A DNA stretch of 64,000 bases from Hoyosella altamirensis (GTDB lineage Bacteria; Actinomycetota; Actinomycetes; Mycobacteriales; Mycobacteriaceae): contig NZ_JACHWS010000005.1 in the NCBI RefSeq assembly GCF_014191505.1, positions 62,001 to 126,000 on the forward strand. Direction: 5' to 3'. Below the pieces are notes generated by a model. It had not been told where the DNA came from and ran no database searches. It was given only the letters and a program-made list of their open reading frames with translations. Below, piece after piece: positions 49,790-62,789 of this stretch; the stretch's first letter is position 1; every line of letters starts with the position of its first letter. A program made the position numbers and the translations under genes.

Positions 49790-52700
49790 TCATCCCCGGA
49801 GGACTGCGTGCAGCACCTGGAGTGGCTGAACCCCGATATCACCGCGCCGGAGCGCCTCGATGCCCTGCACGGCCGCCGCCGCGCCCTGCACTGTCGTAAT
49901 GCACGGAGTCGAGGTCGCAACCGCCGCACTGCGAATCTCATAGCCGTCGATCCGCGGGCCGGAGTTGCCGTAAGGCGTGTTGATCACCATATCGACCTCA
50001 CCGTTCCGGATCTGATCGACGATCGTCCGTTCGCCTTCGGCCAGCACTTCGCCCGACAGTTTGCGCACTTCGGTGCAGGGAATTCCATTGCGGCGCAACA
50101 TCTCCGCAGTTCCCTTGGTGGCGAGGATGGTGAAGCCGAGGTCGGCTAGCCGCTTGATTGGGAACACAAGCGCACGCTTGTCACGGTTGGCGACCGAAAC
50201 GAACACCTTTCCCTCGGTGGGCAGCGATCCGTACGCCGCGGTTTGACTCTTCGCGAAAGCGCTCCCGAAGTCTGCGTCGATCCCCATCACTTCGCCGGTC
50301 GACTTCATCTCGGGGCTGAGGAGAGAGTCGATCGCCGCGCCATCGGCACGGCGGAACCTGTTGAACGGAAGCACCGCTTCTTTCACAGCGATAGCGGAGT
50401 TCACCGGCATCGTGCCGCCATCACCGGCTGAGGGCAACAGACCACTGCGGCGAAGGTCTGCGATTGACTCGCCGAGCATGACGCGCGCGGCCGCTTTCGC
50501 GAGCGGTACGGCGGTGGCCTTCGACACGAATGGCACCGTACGACTTGCCCTCGGATTTGCTTCGAGGACGTAAAGAACATCGTCTTTCAGCGCGTACTGG
50601 ACGTTCAGGAGGCCCTTAACGCCGATTCCGGCAGCAAGCGCCTCAGTCGACCGGCGTACCGCGTCGAGGTCTGCCCGGCCGAGCGTGATCGGGGGCAAGG
50701 CACACGCCGAGTCGCCCGAGTGGATACCAGCTTCCTCGATGTGCTCCATTACGCCACCGATGAACACCTCGGTACCGTCGCACAGGGCGTCCACGTCGAT
50801 CTCGATTGCGTCGTCTAAGAACCGGTCGACCAGTACCGGATGTTCAGGGGTGAGCTCCGTCGCCCTGGAAATGTAGTCCTCCAGCGACTGCTCGTCGTAG
50901 ACGATTTCCATTCCCCGGCCGCCGAGCACATATGACGGGCGCACCAGCACTGGATAGCCGATATTCGCCGCTACCGCACGCGCCTGCGCGAAACTCGTGG
51001 CCGTGCCGAAACTGGGCGCGGGCAGCCCCGCTGCCTGCAGAACCTCCCCGAATTCCCCACGATCTTCTGCAAGGTTGATGGCTTCCGGCGTGGTTCCAAC
51101 GATCGGGACCCCAGCGTCTTCGAGCTGCTGCGCCAGCTTCAGCGGAGTCTGTCCGCCGAGTTGCACGATCACCCCAGCTACGGTGCCCGACTGTTGTTCG
51201 ACGTGAACCACCTCGAGGACGTCTTCCAGGGTAAGAGGTTCGAAATACAACCGGTCAGCTGTGTCGTAATCAGTCGAGACGGTTTCGGGGTTACAGTTCA
51301 CCATCACTGTCTCGTACCCGGCCTGGGACAATGTCAGTGCAGCGTGGACACACGAGTAGTCGAACTCGATGCCCTGGCCAATGCGGTTCGGCCCAGAACC
51401 GAGAATGATGACCTTGTCACGCTCGCGCTGCGGCGCGACCTCGCTCTCCGCCGCCGGATCCAGCTCGTACGTCGAGTAATGGTAGGGGGTCTTCGCCTCG
51501 AATTCGGCCGCGCAGGTGTCAACCGTCTTGTAGACGGGCCGCACCCCCAGTCGGTGCCGCAAGACCCGGACGCCCTGCTCACCAGCGAGCTCGGGACGCA
51601 AGGCGGCGATCTGCCGGTCCGATAAACCGGAGTTCTTCGCCCTGCGCAGCAGTGACTCCTCGATGACAGGCGCAGCTAGAAGCTCAGCCCGAAGGTCGAC
51701 TAGCGCGGCGATCTCTGCGAGGAACCACGGGTCGATACCTGTCGCCTCGTAGATCTGCTCGATGGTGGCACCCATCCGCAACGCGGTCTCTACCCGGTAG
51801 AGTCGGCCGTCGAGCGGCGTACGTATATCGTCGAGGACCTCTTCGACGGTATCGAAATGCTGATCGGGGCCTGTCCAGAAACCGGTTTCCCTGGTTTCCA
51901 GCGAACGCATGACTTTGCCCAGCGCCTCCCGGAAGTTGCGTCCGATCGACATTGCCTCGCCGACAGATTTCATCGTCGTTGTCAGCGTCGCATCCGCGCC
52001 AGGGAACTTCTCGAACGCGAACCGCGGTGCCTTCACAACGACATAGTCAAGCGTCGGCTCGAAGGATGCAGGTGTCTCCTTCGTGATGTCGTTGACGATC
52101 TCGTCGAGGCGGTATCCGATGGCCAGTTTTGCGGCGATCTTGGCGATCGGGAAACCTGTCGCTTTCGACGCAAGCGCGGACGAACGAGAAACGCGAGGGT
52201 TCATTTCGATCACAACGATGCGGCCATCGTCGGGATTGACAGCGAACTGAATGTTGCAGCCGCCGGTATCGACCCCCACCTCGCGGAGAATTGCGATGCT
52301 GAGGTCGCGAAGGTCCTGGTATTCACGGTCCGTGAGCGTCATCGCGGGAGCGACGGTGATGGAATCTCCGGTGTGAACGCCCAGTGGGTCAAGGTTCTCG
52401 ATAGAGCACACGATCACGACGTTGTCGCGGCCGTCGCGCATCAGCTCGAGCTCGAATTCCTTCCAGCCGAGAATTGACTCTTCGATCAGCACGTTTGCTG
52501 TGGGAGACGCAGACAGGCCGCCCCCCGCGATTCGATCAAGATCGTTGTAACTGTATGCCATCCCCGAACCGAGGCCACCCATCGTGAAACTCGGCCGGAC
52601 CACCACAGGAAAGCCCAGTTCCGCAACGGTGTCATGAACCTCGTCCATGGTGTAGCACACACGAGAGCGGGCTGACTCCCCGCCCACCTTCGCCACGATA

Positions 52701-53116
52701 TCTTTGAACTTCTGGCGATCTTCGCCGCGCTGAATCGCGTCGAAATCTGCACCGATAAGCTCAACTCCGTACTTTTCGAGGATGCCGCGCTCGTGCAGCG
52801 CCACCGCTGTGTTCAGCGCAGTCTGACCGCCAAGTGTCGCGAGAAGGGCATCCACCGGATGCCCATTGTCGCGTTCGCGAGCGATGACCAGTTCAACGAA
52901 GTCTGCAGTAATGGGTTCAATGTAGGTCGCATCAGCGAACTCAGGATCCGTCATGATCGTGGCCGGGTTCGAGTTCACCAGAGTGACGCGCAGGCCTTCT
53001 TCTTTGAGCACGCGGCATGCCTGGGTACCGGAATAGTCGAACTCACATGCCTGGCCGATCACAATCGGCCCGGAGCCGATCACGAGCACGTGGGAGAGGT
53101 CAGTGCGGCGTGGCAT
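49790..53116 (-). CDS. carB: Carbamoyl-phosphate synthase large subunit
   Basis: 1108 residues, full length. Two homologous ATP-grasp synthetase halves (N-terminal one opening [25 protein letters not shown], with [17 protein letters not shown]; second opening [21 protein letters not shown], with [17 protein letters not shown]), and a C-terminal MGS-like allosteric domain ([40 protein letters not shown]) where UMP acts in many species. It makes carbamoyl phosphate with ammonia channelled from CarA. Overlaps carA by one base. Confidence 0.97.
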   Translation of the reverse strand: MPRRTDLSHVLVIGSGPIVIGQACEFDYSGTQACRVLKEEGLRVTLVNSNPATIMTDPEFADATYIEPITADFVELVIARERDNGHPVDALLATLGGQTALNTAVALHERGILEKYGVELIGADFDAIQRGEDRQKFKDIVAKVGGESARSRVCYTMDEVHDTVAELGFPVVVRPSFTMGGLGSGMAYSYNDLDRIAGGGLSASPTANVLIEESILGWKEFELELMRDGRDNVVIVCSIENLDPLGVHTGDSITVAPAMTLTDREYQDLRDLSIAILREVGVDTGGCNIQFAVNPDDGRIVVIEMNPRVSRSSALASKATGFPIAKIAAKLAIGYRLDEIVNDITKETPASFEPTLDYVVVKAPRFAFEKFPGADATLTTTMKSVGEAMSIGRNFREALGKVMRSLETRETGFWTGPDQHFDTVEEVLDDIRTPLDGRLYRVETALRMGATIEQIYEATGIDPWFLAEIAALVDLRAELLAAPVIEESLLRRAKNSGLSDRQIAALRPELAGEQGVRVLRHRLGVRPVYKTVDTCAAEFEAKTPYHYSTYELDPAAESEVAPQRERDKVIILGSGPNRIGQGIEFDYSCVHAALTLSQAGYETVMVNCNPETVSTDYDTADRLYFEPLTLEDVLEVVHVEQQSGTVAGVIVQLGGQTPLKLAQQLEDAGVPIVGTTPEAINLAEDRGEFGEVLQAAGLPAPSFGTATSFAQARAVAANIGYPVLVRPSYVLGGRGMEIVYDEQSLEDYISRATELTPEHPVLVDRFLDDAIEIDVDALCDGTEVFIGGVMEHIEEAGIHSGDSACALPPITLGRADLDAVRRSTEALAAGIGVKGLLNVQYALKDDVLYVLEANPRASRTVPFVSKATAVPLAKAAARVMLGESIADLRRSGLLPSAGDGGTMPVNSAIAVKEAVLPFNRFRRADGAAIDSLLSPEMKSTGEVMGIDADFGSAFAKSQTAAYGSLPTEGKVFVSVANRDKRALVFPIKRLADLGFTILATKGTAEMLRRNGIPCTEVRKLSGEVLAEGERTIVDQIRNGEVDMVINTPYGNSGPRIDGYEIRSAAVATSTPCITTVQGAAAAVQGIEALRRGDIGVQPLQVLHAVLRG

Positions 53117-54282
53117 TACACAGCGCCTTTCTTGGCCGAAGCTGCGTCGAGCGTGGAAATGAACTGGTCGAAGAGGTAAGCGGCGTCGTGGGGCCCCGCT
53201 GCCGCTTCTGGGTGGTACTGGACGGAGAAAGCTGAGCCATCAAGGAGCTTCACACCCTCGACGGTCCCGTCGTTCGCACATGTGTGGCTGATGACGGCAC
53301 GACCGAAAGGAGTGTCGAACTCCTGGCCGGCTTCACCTTCAAGGGCGAAACCATGGTTCTGTGCCGTGATCGATATTTGCCCGGTGGCATGATCGATGAC
53401 CGGGATGTTGATCCCCCGGTGGCCGAATTTCATCTTGTACGTCGAAAGCCCCAGCGCGCGTCCCAGGATCTGATTACCGAAACAGATCCCAAAGAGCGGA
53501 AGCTGCTGGCCGAGAATGGCCTTGGTCAGCTGAACAGCGGTGTCTGCGGTGGCAGGATCGCCTGGCCCGTTGGACAGAAACACTCCGTCCGCGTCGAGTT
53601 CGAGGAGGTCCTCGATGGTGGAGTTGCTCGACACTACGTGCACGCGCACTCCCCTGCGGGCGAACATGCGGGGTGTGTTCGTCTTGATGCCCAGGTCCAC
53701 AGCGGCAACCGTGAACCTCGCTTCCCCCTCCGGCTCGATGGTGTAGCCGTTAGCTGTGGACACCTCGCCAGCGAGACTTGCACCGAGCATCTCCGGCTGA
53801 TTGCGGACACGGTCGACCAGTTCAGCGGGCGGGGCAAGCGCGTCGCCGGAGAAGATGCCCGCACGCATCGAACCCAGTGACCGAAGATGACGCACGACCG
53901 CACGGGTATCTATGCCCTGAAGTCCCACGATGCCCTGTCGAACAAGTTCGTCTTCGAGCGTCCCCGTTGCCCGCCAGTTCGAAGTCCGATTCGTCGCCTC
54001 GCGAATCGCATAACCAGCGACCCAGATTTTGCCGGCTGGTCCTGCAGTCTCGAAACCGCGGGACCCAAACGATTCGCTGTCATCGAGGTTCCACCCGGTG
54101 TTGCCGATCTGGGGCGCTGTCGCCACAACGATCTGCCGGTGATAGCTCGGGTCTGTCAGCGTCTCCTGGTATCCAGTCATACCGGTGCTGAACACTGCCT
54201 CGCCGAAGGTCTCACCTACTGCCCCGAAGCTTCGGCCGCGATAGACCTTGCCGTCCTCGAGAACCAGTGCTGCTTCGCTCAC
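53116..54282 (-). CDS. carA: Carbamoyl-phosphate synthase small subunit
   Basis: 388 residues: an N-terminal CPSase small domain ([41 protein letters not shown]) and a C-terminal class I glutaminase with the nucleophile Cys in [15 protein letters not shown] and the His-Glu pair in [10 protein letters not shown]. It releases ammonia from glutamine for CarB. ATG overlaps the stop of the upstream membrane-protein gene by 4 bp and its own stop overlaps carB by one base, so translation is coupled. Confidence 0.96.
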   Translation of the reverse strand: MSEAALVLEDGKVYRGRSFGAVGETFGEAVFSTGMTGYQETLTDPSYHRQIVVATAPQIGNTGWNLDDSESFGSRGFETAGPAGKIWVAGYAIREATNRTSNWRATGTLEDELVRQGIVGLQGIDTRAVVRHLRSLGSMRAGIFSGDALAPPAELVDRVRNQPEMLGASLAGEVSTANGYTIEPEGEARFTVAAVDLGIKTNTPRMFARRGVRVHVVSSNSTIEDLLELDADGVFLSNGPGDPATADTAVQLTKAILGQQLPLFGICFGNQILGRALGLSTYKMKFGHRGINIPVIDHATGQISITAQNHGFALEGEAGQEFDTPFGRAVISHTCANDGTVEGVKLLDGSAFSVQYHPEAAAGPHDAAYLFDQFISTLDAASAKKGAV

Positions 54283-54842
54283 CCGTTCACACCGTTCTTT
54301 CCGTCTTGTACGTTGTTGTCACTTGAGTTGCTGCTTCTGTTGTCGTCGTGACTGTTGTCCGCATCCCAAACGGTCAGCCACTCGTCGTACTCGTATTTGT
54401 CGACCGCGCGGAAACCGGTGTCAATTTCGGCGCCAGTGCTCGTTCGCCATCGAATCACGAGCAGGCCGTCACGGGTGATGACTTTCCCCGCAAGGCCTCG
54501 GTCTGTCCTGATGTGCAGCACCAGATCGCGCGGAATCCAGATGGTGCTCGCGCCCTCCCTGGTCAGGAGCAAGCCCTCGTCGAAGGCGCTGAGTTCGCCA
54601 TCTGCACGGTTCCCGAAGTCACCGACAGCGACACGATTGATCCAGGACGGCGCCAGTGTTGACCCCACATAAAGCCCATAGCTTGGGCCAAGCAACGGTG
54701 CGCCGAGCGCATCGGGCACTTCCGGGAGAGGGCCAACGAGCGCGCTCTGCCGCTCCCCTCGCCGCCGCCACGACCGAATCATCAGCCACACGAGCAGCAC
54801 CCAGATAGCGAACAGCACGACAGTGAGCAAAGTCCTCGTCAC
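54279..54842 (-). CDS. Membrane-anchored protein in the pyr operon (Rv1382-like)
   Basis: 187 residues. One N-terminal transmembrane helix ([18 protein letters not shown]) followed by a basic stretch RSWRRRGER, so the C-terminal domain probably lies in the cytoplasm. That domain ([38 protein letters not shown] ... [21 protein letters not shown]) is beta-rich and PH-like in pattern. The tail is Asn/Asp/Ser-rich. It sits between pyrC and carA with 4-bp overlaps on both sides, the place of Rv1382. Function unknown. Confidence 0.82.
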   Translation of the reverse strand: MTRTLLTVVLFAIWVLLVWLMIRSWRRRGERQSALVGPLPEVPDALGAPLLGPSYGLYVGSTLAPSWINRVAVGDFGNRADGELSAFDEGLLLTREGASTIWIPRDLVLHIRTDRGLAGKVITRDGLLVIRWRTSTGAEIDTGFRAVDKYEYDEWLTVWDADNSHDDNRSSNSSDNNVQDGKNGVNG

Positions 54843-56155
54843 AGGGGGTTCACCTTCCCTTCCTGCGCGGTGACCCGGCCACGCAGCATCGTCATTCGCA
54901 CCTGCCCTGGCAGCGTCAGTCCTTCAAACGGCGTGTTGTCGGAGATGCTCACGAAATCGTCGCCACGGACAATCCACTCGACATCCGGATCGACAAGCAC
55001 GAGGTTGGCCGGCTCACCGACCGCGATTGGGCGGCCCTGGTCCGGCAGGCCCACGATTTGTGCGGGCCGCTCGCTCATCACCCGGGCAACGTCGCGCCAA
55101 TTCAGCAAACCGGGCTTGACCATCACGTCGATAATGATCGACAAAGCCGTCTGCAGGCCGAGCATTCCAGGCCGCGCGGCTGCGAATTCACAGCATTTGT
55201 CTTGCGCTGCATGCGGCGCGTGATCCGTAGCCACACAATCAATGACGCCCTCCGCGAGTGCCTGCCGAAGGGCGGCAACATCGGAGTTCTCGCGCAGCGG
55301 CGGGTTCACCTTGTTCACCGCGTCGTACGTTTCCAGGCGCGAGTCATCCAGCATCAAGTGGTGCGGAGTCACCTCCGCAGTGATCTTGATGCCTTGGGAC
55401 TTCGCCCATTTGACAAGTTCAGCGGTGCCTGCGGTCGACGCGTGACAAATGTGTACGCGGTAGCCCGCGTCCCGGGCCAGCAGCGCGTCCCGGGCCACGA
55501 TCGATTCCTCCGCTGCACGTGGCCAGCCGGTCAGGCCAAGTTTCGCTGCTGCCGGACCCTCGTGCGCTACAGCGCCCACAGTGAGCCGCGGCTCCTCCGC
55601 ATGCTGTGCAATCAGCACCCCCAGCCCGCGCGCGTATTCCAGCGCGCGCCGCATGATGAGGGGGTCTTCGACGCAAAGGCCATCGTCGGAAAACATCCGC
55701 ACACGTGCCTCGCCGCTCGCCATCGCCCCGAGCTCAGCGAGCTGCTTGCCCTTCAGTCCGACTGTGACAGCCCCGACGGGATGTACGTCGACCAAACCGA
55801 TCTCCTGGCCACGCCGCCACACGTGATCAGTAATGAGCGCTGAGTCCGCGACGGGGTCCGTGTTGGCCATCGCGAAGACGGCTGTGTAACCACCTAGCGC
55901 TGCAGCAGCGGATCCCGTCGCGATCGTTTCCGTGTCCTCACGGCCAGGCTCGCGCAGGTGAGTGTGCAAATCCACGAAGCCCGGGAGCAGAACTCCACCG
56001 CGGCCATCAATCACCGACGCGTCCTCCGCGCTGAGCCCTGTGCCGATCTCGGCGACCTGCCCATCATCGACTAACACGTCGACTAGATCACCTTCGCCGT
56101 AAAGACGGGCTTGCTTGATCAACACCGCTGCGGATGGTGTGGGACTGTCGCTCAC
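54839..56155 (-). CDS. pyrC: Dihydroorotase (class I)
   Basis: 438 residues, amidohydrolase fold. Metal motif [29 protein letters not shown] near residues 60-88, further His ligands in [10 protein letters not shown] and ICHASTAGT, and the catalytic Asp in [10 protein letters not shown]. It cyclises carbamoyl aspartate to dihydroorotate. It overlaps pyrB upstream and the membrane-protein gene downstream by 4 bp each. Unlike the inactive PyrC found in some bacteria, all ligands are present. Confidence 0.95.
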   Translation of the reverse strand: MSDSPTPSAAVLIKQARLYGEGDLVDVLVDDGQVAEIGTGLSAEDASVIDGRGGVLLPGFVDLHTHLREPGREDTETIATGSAAAALGGYTAVFAMANTDPVADSALITDHVWRRGQEIGLVDVHPVGAVTVGLKGKQLAELGAMASGEARVRMFSDDGLCVEDPLIMRRALEYARGLGVLIAQHAEEPRLTVGAVAHEGPAAAKLGLTGWPRAAEESIVARDALLARDAGYRVHICHASTAGTAELVKWAKSQGIKITAEVTPHHLMLDDSRLETYDAVNKVNPPLRENSDVAALRQALAEGVIDCVATDHAPHAAQDKCCEFAAARPGMLGLQTALSIIIDVMVKPGLLNWRDVARVMSERPAQIVGLPDQGRPIAVGEPANLVLVDPDVEWIVRGDDFVSISDNTPFEGLTLPGQVRMTMLRGRVTAQEGKVNPL

Positions 56156-57101
56156 GCTGCCTCCCCTGAGTCATCTACGCCTATCAGCAGGCGGAATAGC
56201 ACCGCCATCCGGATGTGTACTCCGTTCGTGACCTGCTGCAGCACCGTCGAACGGGGTGAGTCAGCAACTGAGAAGCCGATCTCCATCCCCCGCACCATCG
56301 GTCCGGGGTGGAGCACGACCGCATGGTCTGGGAGCATCCGCATTCGCTTCTCGTTGAGGCCGTAACTAATTGCATACTCCCGCGCTGAAGGGAAGAAGGA
56401 GCCGTTCATTCGCTCGGCCTGCACCCGCAGCATCATGACCGCATCGGCCGCGGGGAGTTCTGCCTCAAGACTGTGTCCGACAGTCACTGGCCACGAGTCA
56501 ATCCCGACCGGCAGCAGCGTCGGCGGTGCGACGAGCACAACCTCAGCGCCGAGCATCGCGAGCAACTGCGCGTTCGAGCGAGCGACCCTGCTGTGCAATA
56601 CGTCGCCTACGATCACGACCCGACGGCCCGCAATCTCCCCGAGGCGCTGCCGAAGCGTGTAGGCATCGAGCAATGCCTGCGTCGGGTGCTCATGGGTGCC
56701 ATCACCGGCGTTGATAACGGCGGGGCCAGTCCCGTCGGGGCCGCGTGTCCAATTCGCGATCTGCGCTGGTGCGCCCGACGCGGGGTGCCTCACTACCAGC
56801 GCGTCCGCTCCCGCAGCGTGCAGCGTCATCGCAGTGTCGCGAAGAGACTCACCCTTGCTGACGGAGGATGCGCTGATACCGACGTTGATGACGTCGGCGC
56901 TCATCCACTTCCCCGCGACTTCGAACGACACGCGGGTGCGGGTCGAATTTTCATAGAAGACCGTCATGATCGTGCGCCCGCGCAGGGTGGGGAGTTTACG
57001 TACTTCGCGGCCGACCAGTGCTTGCTCGAAGCGGTTTGCCTCGTCAAGGAGTTCAAGCGCCGTTTCAGGGGTGAGATCGGAAACCGACAGGAGATGCTTC
57101 A

Positions 57102-57102
<1 letters not shown>
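56152..57102 (-). CDS. pyrB: Aspartate carbamoyltransferase catalytic subunit
   Basis: 316 residues with the carbamoyl-phosphate motif [24 protein letters not shown], the [14 protein letters not shown] segment and the aspartate-binding [12 protein letters not shown] (equivalent to the usual MxLRVQxER). It condenses carbamoyl phosphate and aspartate. No pyrI regulatory gene is present, as usual in actinobacteria. One-base overlap with pyrR upstream and 4-bp overlap with pyrC. Confidence 0.96.
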
Positions 57103-57773
<671 letters not shown>

Positions 57774-57806
57774 TCGTTAAAGGATGCCGTTATGCCGCGA
57801 CCGACA

Positions 57807-58421
57807 TTACCAGTCGGTTCGCGAGGCGTAAGGACCGCTCTCACCCGGCTGGCCACCATCGTGACCACTCTCACCTTGGCCGCCCTCAGCATCGCGAGCG
57901 GCGGCGCGGTCGTCGCTGTCGGAACCCTGCTCGGATTCGAGCGCAGCGACTGCGGCAGCGGCCTGTTCTTCAGCAGCCCGGAGCTGAGGCGCGACGAGAA
58001 CCAGCTGCCCAAGGACGCCATTGATGAATCCGGGCGAATCGTCGGTCGAGAGTTCCTTTGCCAGCTCGACAGCTTCATCCACAGCAACGACGGATGGCAC
58101 GTCCGTCGCGTAGAGGAGCTCCCAGGTGGCCACCCGCAATATCGCCCGATCGACCGCCGGCAGACGCTCGAGAGTCCAGTCATGCAGGTGAGTGGAAATC
58201 ACGTCGTCGAGACGTTGCTGATTCTGTTCGACACCATGGACAACAGTGTGCGTGTACTCCGCGACGGGCGGCATCTGATCGTTTTCCGCGGCCAGCGCGA
58301 CCCGTTCGGACGCCACTGCGGTGGGCTTGCACGACCGGGCCTCCGCTTCGAACAGGAAGTCAACGGAGCGACGGCGCGCCTTGTGCCGCGCGCCGAACTT
58401 CTTGAAACGGTTGTTGCTCAC
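57807..58421 (-). CDS. nusB: Transcription antitermination factor NusB
   Basis: 204 residues. The NusB fold covers about residues 8-145 ([69 protein letters not shown]). The remaining 60 residues are Ala/Glu/Asp/Gly-rich and look disordered, longer than most NusB tails. It acts with NusE and NusG in rRNA antitermination. The start overlaps the efp stop by 4 bp, and pyrR follows after 66 bp. Confidence 0.92.
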   Translation of the reverse strand: MSNNRFKKFGARHKARRRSVDFLFEAEARSCKPTAVASERVALAAENDQMPPVAEYTHTVVHGVEQNQQRLDDVISTHLHDWTLERLPAVDRAILRVATWELLYATDVPSVVAVDEAVELAKELSTDDSPGFINGVLGQLVLVAPQLRAAEEQAAAAVAALESEQGSDSDDRAAARDAEGGQGESGHDGGQPGESGPYASRTDW

Positions 58422-58975
58422 GCGCGGCCGAGGTAGTTGCCGTCACGAGAATCGATCTTCAGCTTCTCGCCCGTGTTGATGAACAACGGAACTTGCACTT
58501 CCGCGCCCGTTTCGAGCACCGCTGGCTTGGTGCCGCCCGTTGACCGATCGCCCTGGAGACCGGGGTCGGTGTGCTGCACAACAAGCTCCACTGTTACCGG
58601 AAGTTCCACATACAACGGCTCACCTTCGTGCATCGCGACCTGCACCTCAGTGTTCTCCAGAAGGAAGCGCGCGCCAGTACCCACGGTCGCATCGCTGATG
58701 TGGATCTGGTCGTATGTCTCGCCATCCATGAACACATAGTCAGCACCGTCGCGATACAGGTAGGTCATGTCGCGACGGTCGACCGTGGCGGTTTCGACCT
58801 TGACGCCTGCGTTGAACGTCTTGTCCACAGTTTTTCCGGAAAGGACGTTCTTGAGCTTGGTGCGCACGAACGCTGGACCCTTGCCCGGCTTGACGTGCTG
58901 GAACTCGATGATCTGCCACAACTGGCTGTCCATCTTCAGTACAAGCCCATTCTTGAAGTCAGCGGTCGTGGCCAC
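58418..58975 (-). CDS. efp: Elongation factor P
   Basis: 185 residues, three-domain EF-P. The KOW-like N-domain has [20 protein letters not shown], with the tip lysine in KPGKGPA that is modified in some phyla; the OB domains carry [13 protein letters not shown] and [31 protein letters not shown]. It relieves ribosome stalling at polyproline. No modification genes are nearby. Operon pepQ-efp-nusB; 69 bp follow pepQ's stop side. Normal length. Confidence 0.97.
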   Translation of the reverse strand: MATTADFKNGLVLKMDSQLWQIIEFQHVKPGKGPAFVRTKLKNVLSGKTVDKTFNAGVKVETATVDRRDMTYLYRDGADYVFMDGETYDQIHISDATVGTGARFLLENTEVQVAMHEGEPLYVELPVTVELVVQHTDPGLQGDRSTGGTKPAVLETGAEVQVPLFINTGEKLKIDSRDGNYLGRA

Positions 58976-59044
58976 GACGATTCTCTCCTCAGTTTCTTCC
59001 GAAAAAGTGCACTACTGCTATTGGCATCGCTCGAGCATGTCCAG

Positions 59045-60187
59045 CTAGACCACGGTGAGGTCTTTGCTGGTGTGAGTGAGCAGCTCAGGCTCACCCTCGC
59101 GGACAATCAGCGTGTCCTCGATTCTGACGCCACCGCGTCCCGGCAGGTACACACCGGGCTCGACCGTGACGGCAGTGCTGGACAGTAGTCTACCGGTCGC
59201 TGTCTGCGCCAATGCCGGTGCTTCATGGATTTCGAGCCCCACTCCATGCCCCAGGCTGTGAATGAAGCGCTCCCCGTAACCGGCATCCGTGATCACCGCG
59301 CGTGCCGCGCCGTCCACATCAGCGCCCGCCGCCCCGGGGGCGAGGGCTCCGCGGCCAGCCGCCTGCGCGGCGCGTACGAGTTCGTACACATCGCGCTGCC
59401 ACTGCTGCGGCTCTGCCCCCAGCACGAACGTGCGTGTCATGTCGGAGTGGTAGCCGCCCGCTACCGCACCAAAATCGATTTTGACGAAGTCGCCTGCCTG
59501 CAGCTCTGAACGCACGGGCCGATGATGCGGGATGGCGGAATGTGCTCCCGCTGCCACGATCGTCTCGAACGCGACCGCATCTGCACCTGCATCAAACATC
59601 AGGGATTCCAGTTCCCTAGCAACATCGAGTTCTGTACGGCCCGGTCGCAAGGACCCGCTGGCAATGAGTTCCGCCAGCGCAGAGTCGCCGATCGCACATG
59701 CCCGGCGTAACAATGCAGCCTCCGCGTCGTCCTTCACCATCCTGAGCGTTTCGACTATTCCCGGCACAGAAGTCCAGGTGAGCGTGGGGGCCTCCGCGAT
59801 CAGCTTCGTATGTTGATCGACGGTGACGAGATGACTTTCGAACCCGAGCGTGACTCCGCTTAACCGGTCCGCCGCACGTTTCGCTAGCGCTACCGCGCTC
59901 GCCCGCGCGATCTCAACATCGATGTCAGGTGCCTGCTCGGCAGCTTGCGTGGTGTAGCGCCCGTCAGTGCACAGAGTCGTCGCACCGTCGCCTCCATGCT
60001 GCTCGGTGACAACGAGCAGCGCACCGTTCGAACCGCTAAAGCCCGATAGGTACCGGATGTTGACAAGTCCTGTCACGAGCATCGCCGCTACTCCCCGTTG
60101 TGCGAGTGCCTCGCGCAACCGCTCGCGCCGATTGACGAAATGCGCGCGCGTAACTTCGGGCAGACCTGGAACCGGGGCGAACTCCAC
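59045..60187 (-). CDS. pepQ: Xaa-Pro aminopeptidase / dipeptidase (M24B)
   Basis: About 380 residues from a GTG at 60187; the frame stays open to 60274 and the exact start is uncertain because no site has a good Shine-Dalgarno. N-terminal creatinase-like domain (LINVRYL-type: GLVNIRYLSGFSGSNGALLV), then the pita-bread metallopeptidase with metal ligands in VKIDFGAVAGGYHSDMTRTF, SLGHGVGLEIHE and VTVEPGVYLPGRGGVRIEDTL. It removes residues ahead of proline, in the cytoplasm. Matches Rv2535c next to efp (Rv2534c). Confidence 0.92.
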   Translation of the reverse strand: MEFAPVPGLPEVTRAHFVNRRERLREALAQRGVAAMLVTGLVNIRYLSGFSGSNGALLVVTEQHGGDGATTLCTDGRYTTQAAEQAPDIDVEIARASAVALAKRAADRLSGVTLGFESHLVTVDQHTKLIAEAPTLTWTSVPGIVETLRMVKDDAEAALLRRACAIGDSALAELIASGSLRPGRTELDVARELESLMFDAGADAVAFETIVAAGAHSAIPHHRPVRSELQAGDFVKIDFGAVAGGYHSDMTRTFVLGAEPQQWQRDVYELVRAAQAAGRGALAPGAAGADVDGAARAVITDAGYGERFIHSLGHGVGLEIHEAPALAQTATGRLLSSTAVTVEPGVYLPGRGGVRIEDTLIVREGEPELLTHTSKDLTVV

Positions 60188-60411
60188 AATCACACTCGCT
60201 TTCAGAAGACGCACTCCCGGCCAATCCTTCCACGGAGTCGGCCGTGTCGAGCGGATCGGTTCGCGCATCTCCACTCAGGCGGAACGTACGACAAGGCTGA
60301 AAGGTTGTTCGATCGTGGAAACTCAGCATTTTTCGGGTGGGAATCGGTCTTCCGTGTCCAAAACGTGTGGGTTGTCGCACATCGCGCGGAGCGGGTCGTT
60401 ACTCTGCATGC

Positions 60412-61065
60412 ATGGATTTGTGGCTTCTTCGTGGCCTGTTGCTGGCTGCCGTGATTACATTCGTGCGCGCTGTTCTGGGGATCGGGATCTATACCTGGCC
60501 TGAGAGTGGCGGTGCCCAGCGGACCATCGCGCTCATCGTGGTCCTTCTCGCTGCGCTCGCCTGGCCGTTCCTCGATGGCCGGCGGGACGCCCAGGAAAAC
60601 GAGGACCCCGAGGACCGCGCGGACCTCACGCTGTTCTGGCTGAAGGCCGCACTGGTGGCAGCTCTGGTTTCCGGCGCCGCCTCGTGGCTCCTGAGCTTTG
60701 TGATTCCAGGCGCCAGCGTTCAGTCGCTGATCTTCGAGCTCACGATCGGTACCGGCTTCGTGACGCTACTTCTGTCGATTCCAGCACAGATCGGCATTCT
60801 CTCCGGCCGAGCGTACGGCGAATATTCGCGCAAGCGATCGGCGCCAGCCGAAGAAGAAGACGAGTTCGGACGCCATCATATTCAGGCACACCACCAGAAA
60901 GAGCCTGTCGCCGTTCATCACTCATCCGGGATAGAAGGCGCATACAGTTCCCGCGCCGAATCCCAATCTCGGTCATCCACGATTGAGGACGACGAGTACA
61001 GCGATCAGGACTTCGCTGCCGAGCAGGCGCGCATCGACGATGACGAGCGCCGTACCGGCAGATAG
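60412..61065 (+). CDS. B-4DMT family four-helix membrane protein (Rv2536-like)
   Basis: 217 residues from the ATG at 60412, where the protein begins MDLWLLRGLLLAAVITFVRAVLG. Four transmembrane helices fill residues 1-150 (also TIALIVVLLAALAWPFL, AALVAALVSGAASWLLSFVI, TIGTGFVTLLLSIPAQIG). A polar, acidic, Ser/Glu/Asp-rich tail of about 80 residues follows, probably cytosolic. It matches the actinobacterial B-4DMT putative transporter family and lies between pepQ and aroB as Rv2536 does. Substrate unknown. Stops 4 bp before the aroB stop. Confidence 0.82.
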   Translation: MDLWLLRGLLLAAVITFVRAVLGIGIYTWPESGGAQRTIALIVVLLAALAWPFLDGRRDAQENEDPEDRADLTLFWLKAALVAALVSGAASWLLSFVIPGASVQSLIFELTIGTGFVTLLLSIPAQIGILSGRAYGEYSRKRSAPAEEEDEFGRHHIQAHHQKEPVAVHHSSGIEGAYSSRAESQSRSSTIEDDEYSDQDFAAEQARIDDDERRTGR

Positions 61066-61069
61066 CGTC

Positions 61070-62789
<1,720 letters not shown>

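Noticed and set aside
51857-52477. 206-codon plus-strand frame opposite carB
   Set aside because: Antisense of a highly conserved gene; no homology or start signals.
55058-55843. 261-codon plus-strand frame opposite pyrC
   Set aside because: Shadow frame; sequence is Arg/His-rich and mirrors third-position GC of pyrC.
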